This document shows positions 48,491 through 57,096 of a DNA stretch of 64,000 nt, piece after piece. Numbering within the stretch: the first letter of the stretch is position 1; the number at the start of each line of letters is the position of its first letter. The notes under the pieces were generated by a model. The model made no database searches. It saw only the letters and a program-made list of their open reading frames with translations, and was not told the origin of the DNA. Made by a program: the position numbers and the translations under genes. The stretch covers positions 124,001 through 188,000 of the forward strand of contig NZ_JAUSVS010000002.1 of the NCBI RefSeq assembly GCF_030814835.1, read 5' to 3'. The stretch comes from Caulobacter ginsengisoli (GTDB lineage: Bacteria > Pseudomonadota > Alphaproteobacteria > Caulobacterales > Caulobacteraceae).

Positions 48491-50109
48491 CCGAAAGCCT
48501 TCACCCAGGGTTCCAGCACCGGCAGCACCGGCGCCAGGTGGGCCTCATAGCGCTTCCATTGCGCCATGCCCGAGCGGTTGAGGCCCTGGCGAACCTGGTC
48601 CTTGCTGGGGGTGCGGATGTCGCGGCTGTTGGCGGTGCTCACGAAGTCGGCCATGGCCGGATCCCAGTCGATGCCGATGAAGCCGCAGATCGCCTTCACC
48701 TGGCCTTCGAAGTCCTCGATCAGGTCCTCGTGGCGATGGCGGTGCAGAGGCAGGGGCAGGACCTTGGCGTAGACCTCCGAGAGGGCCATCACCTCACTGT
48801 AGAGCTCGGCCGTGTTGTTGAGGTCCGAGAAGGCCCCGCTCATCGCGTTGACGATGAAGGCGTTGCGGAAGCAGCTCAGCACCACGTCGCGCGGGTCGCG
48901 GATGGCGAACAGGATCTTGGCCCTGGGGAACAGCTTGGCGATCAGCGGCTGCCAGATCGAGGTCATCGGCGCCTTGTCGACGAACACCTTGCCGGCGACC
49001 TGGGCGCCCTGGTCGGCCACCGAGCGCCAGTAGGTCTCGCGCAGGACGTCCGCTTCCGTCTCGGTCATGGCCGTCAGCCGATCCAGGCCCGCCTGGTCCG
49101 AGAAGAACTCCGCCGTCAGCGCCCGCAGGGTCGGCTTCTCTTCCAGCGCCACGACGTCGGCATGGCTGGCCAGCACCTGCTCCAGCAGGGTGGTGCCAGA
49201 GCGCACGAACCCGACCAGGAAGATGTGTTCGGCGGCGGGGGAGGGGGTGTTCTGGGGCGCTGGATCGAAGGCGCCGGCGGGGGCCGCCTCGACATAGGCC
49301 CGCACCCGGCGGCACATCGGGGCGGCGGTTTCGACCCCGGTGATCTCGAAACCCCGGCCCAGCAGCCGCCACATGCCCTTGTTGGCCAGGTCGTAGGCCT
49401 GCCAGGCCTCGTCGAACCGGCCAAGCTCTTCCAGCTGGTCGCCCAGCAGGCGCTGGGTCATGGCCGCGTGCAGCGGGGTCAGGCCGCCACCGGCAATCAG
49501 CGCCTCGAGCTGGCGGGCCGCCTCGGCGGGCTGCTGGTCGCGGGCGTTCAGCGAGGCCATGACATAGGCCGCCACCGGCTGGCGCGGGTCCAGGGCCAGG
49601 GCCTGGCGGGCATATTGCCGGGCCTGGTCGATCTCGCCACGGCGCATCGACATCTCGGCCAGCCCGCCCAGCGGGTCGGGGAAGCGCGGGTCCAGCCGCG
49701 CCGCCAGCGATTCGCTCTGCCAGGCGTCGTCGTCGTCGCCCAGCGAGGCCTGGGCCGCCGCGCGGCCGTGATGGGCCGGCGCATGGCTGGGCAGCAGCGA
49801 GATGGCGGCGTCGAAGGCCTCCAGCGCGTCCTTGGGCCGGCCCTGTTTCGACAGGCACTGGCCGATGGCGCTGAGGGTCAGGACATTCTGCGGCTCCAGC
49901 TGCAGCGCCCGGTCCAGCCGGGTCAGGGCCTCGCCGAACTGACCCTCGTTCTCGAAGGCGAAGGCGACCAGGTTGAGGATCAGCGGGTGCTCGACGCCGT
50001 CGGCCTCGGCCTGCCGCGCCAGGCCGATCGCCTGGTCGATGCGATTGGCTCCCAGAGCCTGCTCGATGGCGCCCAGAGCGCGGTCCCGCGGGGCGTCGTT
50101 CGTCGCCAT
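48475..50109 (-). CDS. TPR-sulfotransferase, paralog 2
   Basis: About 544 residues from ATG 50109 (MATNDAPRDRALGAIEQALGA); the frame is open farther upstream, but that stretch is antisense to the next gene and lacks an initiation signal. N-terminal TPRs (about 15-220) are followed by the 5'-PAPS loop GFVRSGTTLLEQVL (about 295-308), a HADVVALEEKPTLRAL segment, KVFVDKAPMTSIWQP and the 3'-phosphate segment FAIRDPRDVVLSCFR. It is the inverted, diverged partner of the 47183 gene. Its partner in the opposite direction is the PKHD hydroxylase at 50239. Confidence 0.9.
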   Translation of the reverse strand: MATNDAPRDRALGAIEQALGANRIDQAIGLARQAEADGVEHPLILNLVAFAFENEGQFGEALTRLDRALQLEPQNVLTLSAIGQCLSKQGRPKDALEAFDAAISLLPSHAPAHHGRAAAQASLGDDDDAWQSESLAARLDPRFPDPLGGLAEMSMRRGEIDQARQYARQALALDPRQPVAAYVMASLNARDQQPAEAARQLEALIAGGGLTPLHAAMTQRLLGDQLEELGRFDEAWQAYDLANKGMWRLLGRGFEITGVETAAPMCRRVRAYVEAAPAGAFDPAPQNTPSPAAEHIFLVGFVRSGTTLLEQVLASHADVVALEEKPTLRALTAEFFSDQAGLDRLTAMTETEADVLRETYWRSVADQGAQVAGKVFVDKAPMTSIWQPLIAKLFPRAKILFAIRDPRDVVLSCFRNAFIVNAMSGAFSDLNNTAELYSEVMALSEVYAKVLPLPLHRHRHEDLIEDFEGQVKAICGFIGIDWDPAMADFVSTANSRDIRTPSKDQVRQGLNRSGMAQWKRYEAHLAPVLPVLEPWVKAFGYEVG

Positions 50110-50238
50110 AAAGCCTGCCTCAATACAATGACTTGCAGGTCCCTTTAGCCGAGCCCGTCGGTCTCCGCCAGCCGGGGGTGCGCGGCTCGTCCTCTTGCCG
50201 CTATAAGGCCTGGGACAGCTTTGGGAGCGGGCCGCGTT

Positions 50239-50907
50239 ATGTTCCAGGAGATCGCCGACGTCCTGACCGCCGAGGAGTGCGCGCGGTTGCGCGACATCGC
50301 CAAGAGCGCCCGCTTCGTCGACGGCCGCATCTCCAGCCCCCATTCGCAAGTGAAGGACAATCTGCAGATCGACAGCGGCGGCGAGGCCTATGCCGAATCC
50401 TCGCGGCTGGTGGCCACGGCCCTGCAGCGCAATGAGACCTTCCGCAACTTCGCCTATCCGCGGATCATGGCCCCGCCGCTGCTGGCCCGCTACGAGCCGG
50501 CAATGAGATACGGCCTGCATTCCGACGCGCCCTTCATGCAGGTGGGCGCCCGGCCGCTGCGCTCGGACCTGTCCTGCACGGTCTTCCTCGGCGATCCGGA
50601 TACCTATGAGGGCGGCGAACTGGCCATCACGCTGGGCACGCGCCAGGTGACCTTCAAGCTGCCGGCCGGCTCGGCGGTGCTCTATCCCTCGACCACCCTG
50701 CACGAGGTGTTGCCGGTCACCGCCGGCGAGCGGCTGGTGGCCATCACCTTCATCGAGAGCCAGATCGCCGACCCGGTGTTCCGCGAGCTGCTGTTCCAGC
50801 TCGACGAGGTGGCGGCCCTGGAGGGCTTCAACATGAGCTGGGAAAACCGCACCCGCCTGCAGTACGTCCGCGCCAACCTGCGCCGCATCTGGGGCGAGGC
50901 GGGGTAG
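50239..50907 (+). CDS. PKHD-type Fe(II)/2-oxoglutarate hydroxylase (YbiX/PiuC-like)
   Basis: About 222 residues from ATG 50239 (MFQEIADVLTAEEC); a TTG at 50221 is possible. The iron and cosubstrate residues are visible: H94-x-D96 (YGLHSDAPFM), distal H155 (STTLHEVLPV) and R165 (AGERLVAITF). PKHD proteins such as PiuC/YbiX occur near TonB-dependent siderophore receptors and are thought to modify siderophores or peptides; the direct substrate is unproven. It is divergent from the TPR-sulfotransferase at 48475. Confidence 0.92.
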   Translation: MFQEIADVLTAEECARLRDIAKSARFVDGRISSPHSQVKDNLQIDSGGEAYAESSRLVATALQRNETFRNFAYPRIMAPPLLARYEPAMRYGLHSDAPFMQVGARPLRSDLSCTVFLGDPDTYEGGELAITLGTRQVTFKLPAGSAVLYPSTTLHEVLPVTAGERLVAITFIESQIADPVFRELLFQLDEVAALEGFNMSWENRTRLQYVRANLRRIWGEAG

Positions 50908-50911
50908 GGAC

Positions 50912-50938
50912 AAAAGAAAAGGCGGGGTTTCCCCCGCC
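50912..50938 (-). terminator. Rho-independent terminator of the S9 peptidase
   Basis: On the minus strand GGCGGGG-GAAA-CCCCGCC (7-bp stem, GNRA-like loop) is followed by TTTTCTTTT. It lies about 28 bases after the peptidase's stop and could weakly serve the convergent hydroxylase gene too. Confidence 0.85.
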
Positions 50939-50966
50939 CTTCCCAGTCTCGATTTCAGCCTCGATT

Positions 50967-52982
50967 CTACAGCCCGCCGGGGCCGCAGTCGGTGCGCAGG
51001 TAGCTCTCGATTTCGGTCAGCACCTGGGTGATCTGGCCGGCTTCCCAGCGGTTGGACTGGTGGCCCATGTCCTTCAGCACGGTGAACTTATAGGGCTTGT
51101 TGTAGCGCTTCAGCCCCGCCACGAACCGCTCCGACTCCTCGATGCGGACGGTGACGTCGCGGTCGCCGTGGTAGAGGAAGATCGGGATCGACACCTCACC
51201 CACATGATCGATCGGCTGCAGGCCGTTGATCGTCGGGCGCTGGAAGGCCTTGAGGATCGGGTTCGAGACCATGCTTTCGCGGAAGTAGTCCAGGCCCGCC
51301 ACCCCGGCGCCGGCGATCGAGCACTGGTAGATGCCGTTGGAGCGCACCGAGGCGGCCATGGCCGCATAGCCGCCATAGCTGTAGCCGTGCATAGCGATGC
51401 GATCGGGGGCGGCGATCTTCTGGCTGATCAGCCACTTGGCGCCGTCATCCATATCGTCCTGCATCTTCTGGCCCCACTCGCTGTCGCCGGCGCGCCAGAG
51501 CTTCTGCCCCCAGCCTTGCGAGCCGCGGTATTCGGGCTGCAGGACCGCGTAGCCGCGTGAGGCGAAATACTGGATCCAGCCGGAGCCGTCCCAGCTCAGG
51601 TCGTCGCGGGACCACGGACCGCCGTGCGGCAGGATGATGGTCGGGTAGGGGCCGGGGCCATAGAACTCGGCCTTGGGCGTGGTCAGGAAGCCGGGGATCA
51701 ACATGCCGTCCCGGGCCGGATACTGCACCAGGCGGGTATCGCCCAGCATCGCCGTGTTGAACCAGGGGCGTTGCTTGCCCAGCAGCTTCAGCTGGCCATT
51801 GTGCAGCAGGTAATATTCCGGCGGCTGGCTGGGACCGGTCTTGACGACGATGGCGTACTCCATGTCATCGGACCAGTTGCTCAGCACCGCGTCTGCGCCG
51901 TCGGCGACCGGGAACTTGCTGGCCTCGCCCGTGGCGATGTCGGTCCAGCTGACGGTGACGGTCTTGACGCCCAGGGCGGCGCGCAGGCCCTTGGTCAGGG
52001 CCTCCATCTTGCCATCGACCCAATAGGTGTGGCGGGTTTCGCCCTGGTAGGTGAAACCCAGCAGGCGGCCATAGTCCTTGGGGTTCTGGTTTTGCACCAC
52101 GCCGTCGGCGTCGAACAGCTTGATGCCGAAGGCCGGCTCCAACTTCCGGGTCTGAATGTTGTACTCGAAGATGGTGGACTTATCCTGGCCGCGGTTGGTG
52201 CTGACGTAGATGACGTCGGGGTCTTCGGTGAAACCCACGATGTCCACCGGCTCGCGGTCGGCGGCGTACCAGCGGAAGTGCTCTTCCCAGTTGTTGGTCT
52301 TGGGGTTGCGGATCCACTGGGCGATGTAGACGCGGCCATTGTCGTAGTCGACCGACTGGCGGGCGCGAATCTCGCCCTTGAGGTCGGTCTGCTCGCCACC
52401 GAACTTGTCGGAGTTGGTGTACACCTTGGCCCGCGCCCCGGTGTAGACGTTCATCTTGTAGATGCCGTCGTTGTTCTGGATCAGGATGTTGTTCGGATCG
52501 AAGGGCAGATCGTCGACCAGCGAGCCGCCCGAGCAGCTGTTCTGGTCCTTGGCGCCGCTGATGTTGCGCACGCTGCCGAAATTCAGGTCGGTGATCAGAG
52601 CGCAGAACAGGTGGGTCTTGGTCGAGCCGCTGTCGATGGTCTGACGGATCGACACGATCAGGCGGTCATTCTTGATGAACCGGGCGCTCTGGCAGGTGTT
52701 GCGCTCGCCGCAACCCAGATAGGTCGGCTTCTGATCCATGGCGTCGGTGCGCCAGATGGTGACGTAGGGCGTCACGCCGTCCGGCGAGGTGACGGCCACG
52801 ATTCGCGAGCCATCCGGCGACAGCTGAACGCCGCGGATGGCGGCTTCGCGACCGAAGTCGTTGGCGCTGGGCGGGGCGGGTGCGGCGGCCGGAGTCTGGG
52901 CCTGGGCGGCCCCGATGGCCCCCAGCCCCGCGAACAGCGCAAGGGCCGCGACACGGCGAAGGATACGGAAATGTGGCTTCAC
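50967..52982 (-). CDS. S9 family exported peptidase (prolyl-oligopeptidase/DPP-like)
   Basis: 671 residues. A signal peptide (ILRRVAALALFAGLGAIGAAQAQ) is followed by a beta-propeller (about 35-420) and an alpha/beta-hydrolase domain. The nucleophile Ser is S535 in MHGYSYGGYAAMAAS, with Asp and His in FLYHGDRDVTVRI and GHQSNRW. S9 enzymes cut short peptides, often after proline; the exact cut is unknown. It is periplasmic and divergent from TBDR 3 at 53348, so it may trim peptides entering through that receptor. Its terminator is at 50912. Confidence 0.93.
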   Translation of the reverse strand: MKPHFRILRRVAALALFAGLGAIGAAQAQTPAAAPAPPSANDFGREAAIRGVQLSPDGSRIVAVTSPDGVTPYVTIWRTDAMDQKPTYLGCGERNTCQSARFIKNDRLIVSIRQTIDSGSTKTHLFCALITDLNFGSVRNISGAKDQNSCSGGSLVDDLPFDPNNILIQNNDGIYKMNVYTGARAKVYTNSDKFGGEQTDLKGEIRARQSVDYDNGRVYIAQWIRNPKTNNWEEHFRWYAADREPVDIVGFTEDPDVIYVSTNRGQDKSTIFEYNIQTRKLEPAFGIKLFDADGVVQNQNPKDYGRLLGFTYQGETRHTYWVDGKMEALTKGLRAALGVKTVTVSWTDIATGEASKFPVADGADAVLSNWSDDMEYAIVVKTGPSQPPEYYLLHNGQLKLLGKQRPWFNTAMLGDTRLVQYPARDGMLIPGFLTTPKAEFYGPGPYPTIILPHGGPWSRDDLSWDGSGWIQYFASRGYAVLQPEYRGSQGWGQKLWRAGDSEWGQKMQDDMDDGAKWLISQKIAAPDRIAMHGYSYGGYAAMAASVRSNGIYQCSIAGAGVAGLDYFRESMVSNPILKAFQRPTINGLQPIDHVGEVSIPIFLYHGDRDVTVRIEESERFVAGLKRYNKPYKFTVLKDMGHQSNRWEAGQITQVLTEIESYLRTDCGPGGL

Positions 52983-53347
52983 TTTGCCCTCATGAATGAT
53001 GCCGCCCGAGGGGCCGAATCGGAAAGGAACTGCCCTTTCCGCGCCGGTTCGGGGTCAGCGGTTTGGCGGATCGCCGCTCTCAAGGGAGCAATCTAACCTG
53101 ATATTTCAGAACGCCAAGCTGTGGTTGCCGCCACGCCTGAGGGGCGAGTCGGGCGCTTTGTAACGCGCTCGAAGGGAAAGTGTGGCGAGATTGTAACGGG
53201 GTTGCGGCTAACGAACGCTTTTCGGTCATGATCCTTGTCGCGGCTCTTGAAGCTGCTAGGTTCGACAGACCTTGCGGGACCCTGTCTCGCGGGCGGCCGG
53301 CCTGTTCGGCTGCAGATTTCATCGGGCTACTGGGGAAAGTGCTCAAC
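52983..53347. other. 365-base divergent promoter region, S9 peptidase/TBDR 3
   Basis: No gene is supported here. Two copies of TTGTAACG lie 33 bases apart (53158-53165 and 53191-53198), about three DNA helical turns, upstream of TBDR 3; a related TGTAAC sits upstream of TBDR 2 (near 42600). On the peptidase side an inverted repeat GGAAAGG/CCTTTCC (53021-53027, 53034-53040) lies about 40 bases before the start. Either pair could be operators or promoter parts. Confidence 0.5.
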
Positions 53348-56300
53348 ATGCTGGATCGCAAGTTTCTCTTCGGCACGACGGTGATGGTGGGCTTCGCGGC
53401 CGCCGCACTCGCCGCCGCGCCGTCCGCCGCCTTCGCGCAAGGCGCTCCGCCGGCCACGACGCCGCCGGCTTCGACCACCACGTCCTCCTCGGACGAGGGC
53501 AACACGGTTGAGGCCCTGGTGATCACCGGCTCGCGCATCAAGCGCACCGAATACACCAGCTCGGCCCCGATCCAGGTGATCACGGCTGAGCAATCGACCC
53601 TGGAAGGCCTGGTGGACACCACCGAGATTCTCCAGCAGTCGACCATCGCCAGCGGTTCGTTCCAGGTGAACAACCAGCTGACCGGCTTCGTGACGGACGG
53701 CGGCCCCGGGGCCAACACCATCTCGCTGCGCGGCCTGGGCGCCACCCGCACCCTGGTTCTGCTGAACGGCCGTCGCGTCGGTCCGGCCGGCACCCGCGGC
53801 ACGGTCGGCCCCGTCGACCTGAACGTCATCCCCAACTCGATCGTCGAACGCTTCGAGATCCTGAAGGACGGCGCCTCGTCGATCTACGGCTCCGACGCCG
53901 TCGCCGGTGTCATCAACATCATCACCAAGCAGAACTACGACGGCATCGAGCTGAACGTCTTCGGCAACATCCCCTTCGAGCAGGGTGGTGAAACCTTCCG
54001 GCTGAGCGGCGCTTGGGGCAAGACCTTCGACCGCGGCTATATCAACATCGCCGCCGACTACTATGAGCAGAAGGTCCTGCGCCGCGGAGACCGCGACGAC
54101 ACCGCCTGCACCAGCGACTATGAGTTCGCCGGCGGCCGTGGCGGGGCTCGCGTCGACTACGCCAACACCGATCCCGGCCAGTCGGCTTCGGACAAGTTCA
54201 AGTGCTATAACCTGTTCAGCCGGATTGTGCGCACCGGCACCTACGGCGACCTGATGTTCCCGGACGCCGGCGTCACCTATCCGACCGCCGCGCAAGGTAA
54301 CTCGGGCGGCCCCAACAACATCGGCGGGGGCTTCGGCAGCCTGCCGATTCCGTTCGGCCTGGTCCGTCAGACCCGCGCCGGCTTCCCGATCACCTACCCC
54401 TACTCGCACCAGGACGCGCCGGCCTATGCCCGCTCCTCGATCCTGAGCCCGGTGAAGCGCACCAGCCTCTTCGCCACGGGTGGTTATGATCTGACCCCGA
54501 ACGCCGAACTCTACGGCGAGCTGCTGCTGAACCGTCGTGAGTCGGTCCAGTACGGCGCCCGTCAGTTCTTCCCGGGTGTGAACCAGGGCTACCAAGGCAA
54601 CACGGCCGGCTGGGGCGCCACCCTCGGCTCGCTGCTGCCGATCATCCCGCTGGCCTCCGACCGTAGCCAGGAAGTCAACTACTGGCGCGCCGTCGTGGGC
54701 GTCCGTGGCGACATCCCCTTCATGGACGGCTGGTCCTACGACCTGTTCTACCAGCACAGCGACTCGGACGCCGACTACACCACGGACATCATCTATAATG
54801 ACCGGGTGCTGGCGACGACCGGCGGCTTTGTGAACATCCAAAACCCGGCGATCTTGGCCCCCCCCACCGCCTATGGCGCGGCGGCCAACGTTCCCTGCTT
54901 CCAACCGCACGCCAGCCACAACATTTCCGGCTTCAACTGCGCCAGCCAGCTGCCCGGCGGCATCAACTGGCTCTCGGCCGACGTCCTGAACGGCAACTTC
55001 TCCGCTGCTCAGGCCGCCTTCCTGTTCGCCAAGGAAACCGGCAACACCACCTACACCCAGGACGCCTTCGAGTTCTCGATCACTGGCGACCTGTTCCAGC
55101 TGCCGGCCGGCCCGCTCGGCTCGGCCTTCGGCATCAGCTGGCGCAAGGACGAGATCAACGACCTTCCGGGCCTGAACGAGCGCTCTGGCAACCTGTGGGG
55201 CTCCACCTCCGCCGGCCAGACCAAGGGCGACGACACGGTGAAGGAAGTCTTCGGCGAACTGGAAATCCCGGTCTTTAAGGGTCTTCCGGGCATCGAGTCC
55301 TTCGACGTCCAGCTGTCGGGCCGCTACACCGACTACGACTCCTACGGCTCGGACTCGACCTATAAGGTCGGTCTGAACTGGCAGATTTCCAACGCCTGGC
55401 GCATCCGCGCCACCAAGGGCACCTCGTTCCGCGCCCCGGCGCTGTATGAACTGTATCTGGCCAATCAGACCAGCTTCCTGGGCCAGAACCAGGTCGATCC
55501 CTGCATCAACTATGTCGCTTCGGGCGATCCCAACCTGCTGACCAACTGTGCGGCCGATGGGATCCCGGCGGGCTACACCGCGGCCAACTCGTTCGGCGGC
55601 GGTTCCTCCGCCCTGATCATCGCGGGCGGCGGCGCGGGCGTCCTCAAGGCCGAAACCTCGGAAGCCAAGACGGTCGGTGTGATCTGGACCCCCAGCTTCA
55701 TCGACCTTTCCGTCGCGGTCGACTACTTCGAGATCACGGTCGAGAATGAAATCACCCGCTTTGGTCCGCTGAATACGTTGAACCAGTGCTATCGCGGCGT
55801 GGGCTCGTTCCCGAACGCCTTCTGCACCCTGTTCCACCGCGACAAAACCGGCATCAACGGTAACCCGCCGACCTTCAACATCATCGATGTGTTCGACGGC
55901 TACCTGAACGTGGCTGAGCAGATCAACAACGGTCTGGACCTGAACACCCACTACGCCCACGAGTTCGACTTCGGTAAATTCACCCTCGACACGTCGACCA
56001 CCTGGACCTTCAAGGACACCCAGGCGCTGCTGGCGGGGGCGAGCACCGACCAGAACGGCACGACGACCGAACCGGACTTCACCTCCCAGATCAACGCCCG
56101 CTTCGACAAGGGCGATTGGACCTTCTTCTGGGGCGTGGATTTGGTCGGCAAGCAGTCGGACTCCGGTCCGGAAGCCTTCGGCGCCGATACCATCACCAAC
56201 AACACGCGCTACACCGACCGTTGCCGGGTTGGCGCCGGCCCGATCCAGTCCTGCACCAGTCTGCTGGGCACCGGGCCTCTGACCCTCGTCCCGGTGACGG

Positions 56301-56515
56301 TCTATCTGAAGCGCTATGACGAGTTCACCGCCTATCACGACATCTCGGTGCGCAAGAAGATGGACAGCTGGACCTTCCAGGCCGGCATCCAGAACCTGTT
56401 CGACGAGCGTCCGCCGTCGCAGTCGACCGGCCAGTTCCGGATCGGCACCGCGGCCATCAACCAGTATGACGTCATCGGCCGCCGCGCCTTCATCCAAATC
56501 TCCAAGAAGTGGTAG
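53348..56515 (+). CDS. TonB-dependent receptor (TBDR 3)
   Basis: About 1055 residues from ATG 53348 (MLDRKFLFGTTVMVGFAAAALAAAPSAAFAQ in segments) with GGGGAAAG upstream; the frame continues upstream but without signal-peptide logic. A low-complexity Pro/Thr/Ser stretch (about 32-50) is followed by a TonB-box-like EALVITGSRIKRTEY, plug segments SLRGLGATRTLVLLNGRRVGPAG and ERFEILKDGASSIYGSDAVAGVINIITKQNYDG, and a barrel ending FIQISKKW. It belongs to the same broad receptor class as TBDR 2. It has a strong terminator at 56546. Confidence 0.95.
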   Translation: MLDRKFLFGTTVMVGFAAAALAAAPSAAFAQGAPPATTPPASTTTSSSDEGNTVEALVITGSRIKRTEYTSSAPIQVITAEQSTLEGLVDTTEILQQSTIASGSFQVNNQLTGFVTDGGPGANTISLRGLGATRTLVLLNGRRVGPAGTRGTVGPVDLNVIPNSIVERFEILKDGASSIYGSDAVAGVINIITKQNYDGIELNVFGNIPFEQGGETFRLSGAWGKTFDRGYINIAADYYEQKVLRRGDRDDTACTSDYEFAGGRGGARVDYANTDPGQSASDKFKCYNLFSRIVRTGTYGDLMFPDAGVTYPTAAQGNSGGPNNIGGGFGSLPIPFGLVRQTRAGFPITYPYSHQDAPAYARSSILSPVKRTSLFATGGYDLTPNAELYGELLLNRRESVQYGARQFFPGVNQGYQGNTAGWGATLGSLLPIIPLASDRSQEVNYWRAVVGVRGDIPFMDGWSYDLFYQHSDSDADYTTDIIYNDRVLATTGGFVNIQNPAILAPPTAYGAAANVPCFQPHASHNISGFNCASQLPGGINWLSADVLNGNFSAAQAAFLFAKETGNTTYTQDAFEFSITGDLFQLPAGPLGSAFGISWRKDEINDLPGLNERSGNLWGSTSAGQTKGDDTVKEVFGELEIPVFKGLPGIESFDVQLSGRYTDYDSYGSDSTYKVGLNWQISNAWRIRATKGTSFRAPALYELYLANQTSFLGQNQVDPCINYVASGDPNLLTNCAADGIPAGYTAANSFGGGSSALIIAGGGAGVLKAETSEAKTVGVIWTPSFIDLSVAVDYFEITVENEITRFGPLNTLNQCYRGVGSFPNAFCTLFHRDKTGINGNPPTFNIIDVFDGYLNVAEQINNGLDLNTHYAHEFDFGKFTLDTSTTWTFKDTQALLAGASTDQNGTTTEPDFTSQINARFDKGDWTFFWGVDLVGKQSDSGPEAFGADTITNNTRYTDRCRVGAGPIQSCTSLLGTGPLTLVPVTVYLKRYDEFTAYHDISVRKKMDSWTFQAGIQNLFDERPPSQSTGQFRIGTAAINQYDVIGRRAFIQISKKW

Positions 56516-56545
56516 AAGGCGGGGCTTCAGCCCTGACATGAACGA

Positions 56546-56580
56546 GGGCGGTGGGGGAAACCCCACCGCCCTTTTTCTTT
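56546..56580 (+). terminator. Rho-independent terminator of TBDR 3
   Basis: GGGCGGTGGGG (56546-56556) and CCCCACCGCCC (56561-56571) form a perfect 11-bp stem with a GAAA loop, followed by TTTTTCTTT. It begins about 30 bases after the receptor stop codon. Confidence 0.95.
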
Positions 56581-56680
56581 GCCCGCAGCCCAGATCGCTG
56601 GGGCATGACGCTGGTTCGCAGGGGCACCACCAGCATCGACCCGAAGGGTCACCCGAACCCAGCCATCAAAGGCTAAGCCC

Positions 56681-56778
56681 GTCCGTGTTGTCCGTGTTGT
56701 CCGTGGTAAAAATTCCGGCGGCGGGGGCGGTATCGCCGCTTGCAAGGTTTGACCACGGACAACACGGACAACACGGAC
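56681..56778. repeat. Iterated inverted repeat A, unit GTCCGTG(T/G)T x3
   Basis: Left arm 56681-56707 is three head-to-tail 9-mers (GTCCGTGTT, GTCCGTGTT, GTCCGTGGT). Right arm 56752-56778 is their perfect reverse complement (ACCACGGAC, AACACGGAC, AACACGGAC). The 44-base spacer begins AAAAATTCCGG, has a GC-rich middle, and ends TGCAAGGTTTG. No coding potential is seen on either strand; the short ORFs across it are composition artefacts. It is not a CRISPR array and not a simple terminator because the arms are internally periodic. Confidence 0.9.
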
Positions 56779-56843
56779 AGCTATCGTCAGCCCCACTGCG
56801 GCCGCTGAGCGCCGCTCACCGCCATCAGGCTTTGGCTTGCTTC

Positions 56844-56942
56844 GTTCGCGTTGTTCGCGTTGTTCGCGTTAAAAAATCCGGGCGTTGGGAGGCGCATCCA
56901 CGCCTGCAAGGCTGGAACGCGAACAACGCGAACGACGCGAAC
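56844..56942. repeat. Iterated inverted repeat B, unit GTTCGCGTT x3
   Basis: Left arm 56844-56870 is three perfect copies of GTTCGCGTT; right arm 56916-56942 is AACGCGAAC, AACGCGAAC, GACGCGAAC, complementary at 26 of 27 positions. The 45-base spacer begins AAAAAATCCGG and ends TGCAAGGCTGG, clearly homologous to element A. The unit differs from element A at positions 3 (C to T) and 6 (T to C) in all three copies of each arm, so the change is concerted. Confidence 0.9.
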
Positions 56943-57038
56943 AGGCCTCGCCAATCCTCGTGGGCCTGGGACATGCGCACGTTTGAGACGCCTGCGGCGC
57001 AAGTCAGCCGGCGGGCTGTTGGCGGTGAGGTCTAGCGT

Positions 57039-57071
57039 AAAACAAAGGGCCGGCAGTGGGACTGCCGGCCC
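57039..57071 (-). terminator. Rho-independent terminator of sppA
   Basis: On the minus strand GGGCCGGCAGT and ACTGCCGGCCC (11-bp stem, 3-base loop) precede TTTGTTTT. It lies about 26 bases after the sppA stop. Confidence 0.9.
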
Positions 57072-57096
57072 TTCGCGTCTTTGTCTTGGCGGGGGC

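Noticed and set aside
48475..50913. 812-residue version of TPR-sulfotransferase paralog 2
   Set aside because: The extra N-terminus is antisense to the PKHD hydroxylase and lacks TPR or signal features. ATG 50109 gives a natural N-terminus.
53327..56566. 1079-residue ORF on the minus strand
   Set aside because: Antisense to TBDR 3, which has a full signal peptide, plug and beta-signal. Composition is typical of a mirror frame.
56681..56942. CRISPR array
   Set aside because: The units are 9 bases, head to tail without spacers, and then inverted. No direct-repeat/spacer pattern and no cas genes.
56316..57035. 239-residue plus-strand ORF across the iterated repeats
   Set aside because: It overlaps the receptor end in another frame and reads tandem repeats as RVVRVVR/HGQHGQ; codon use and lack of a start signal argue against a gene.
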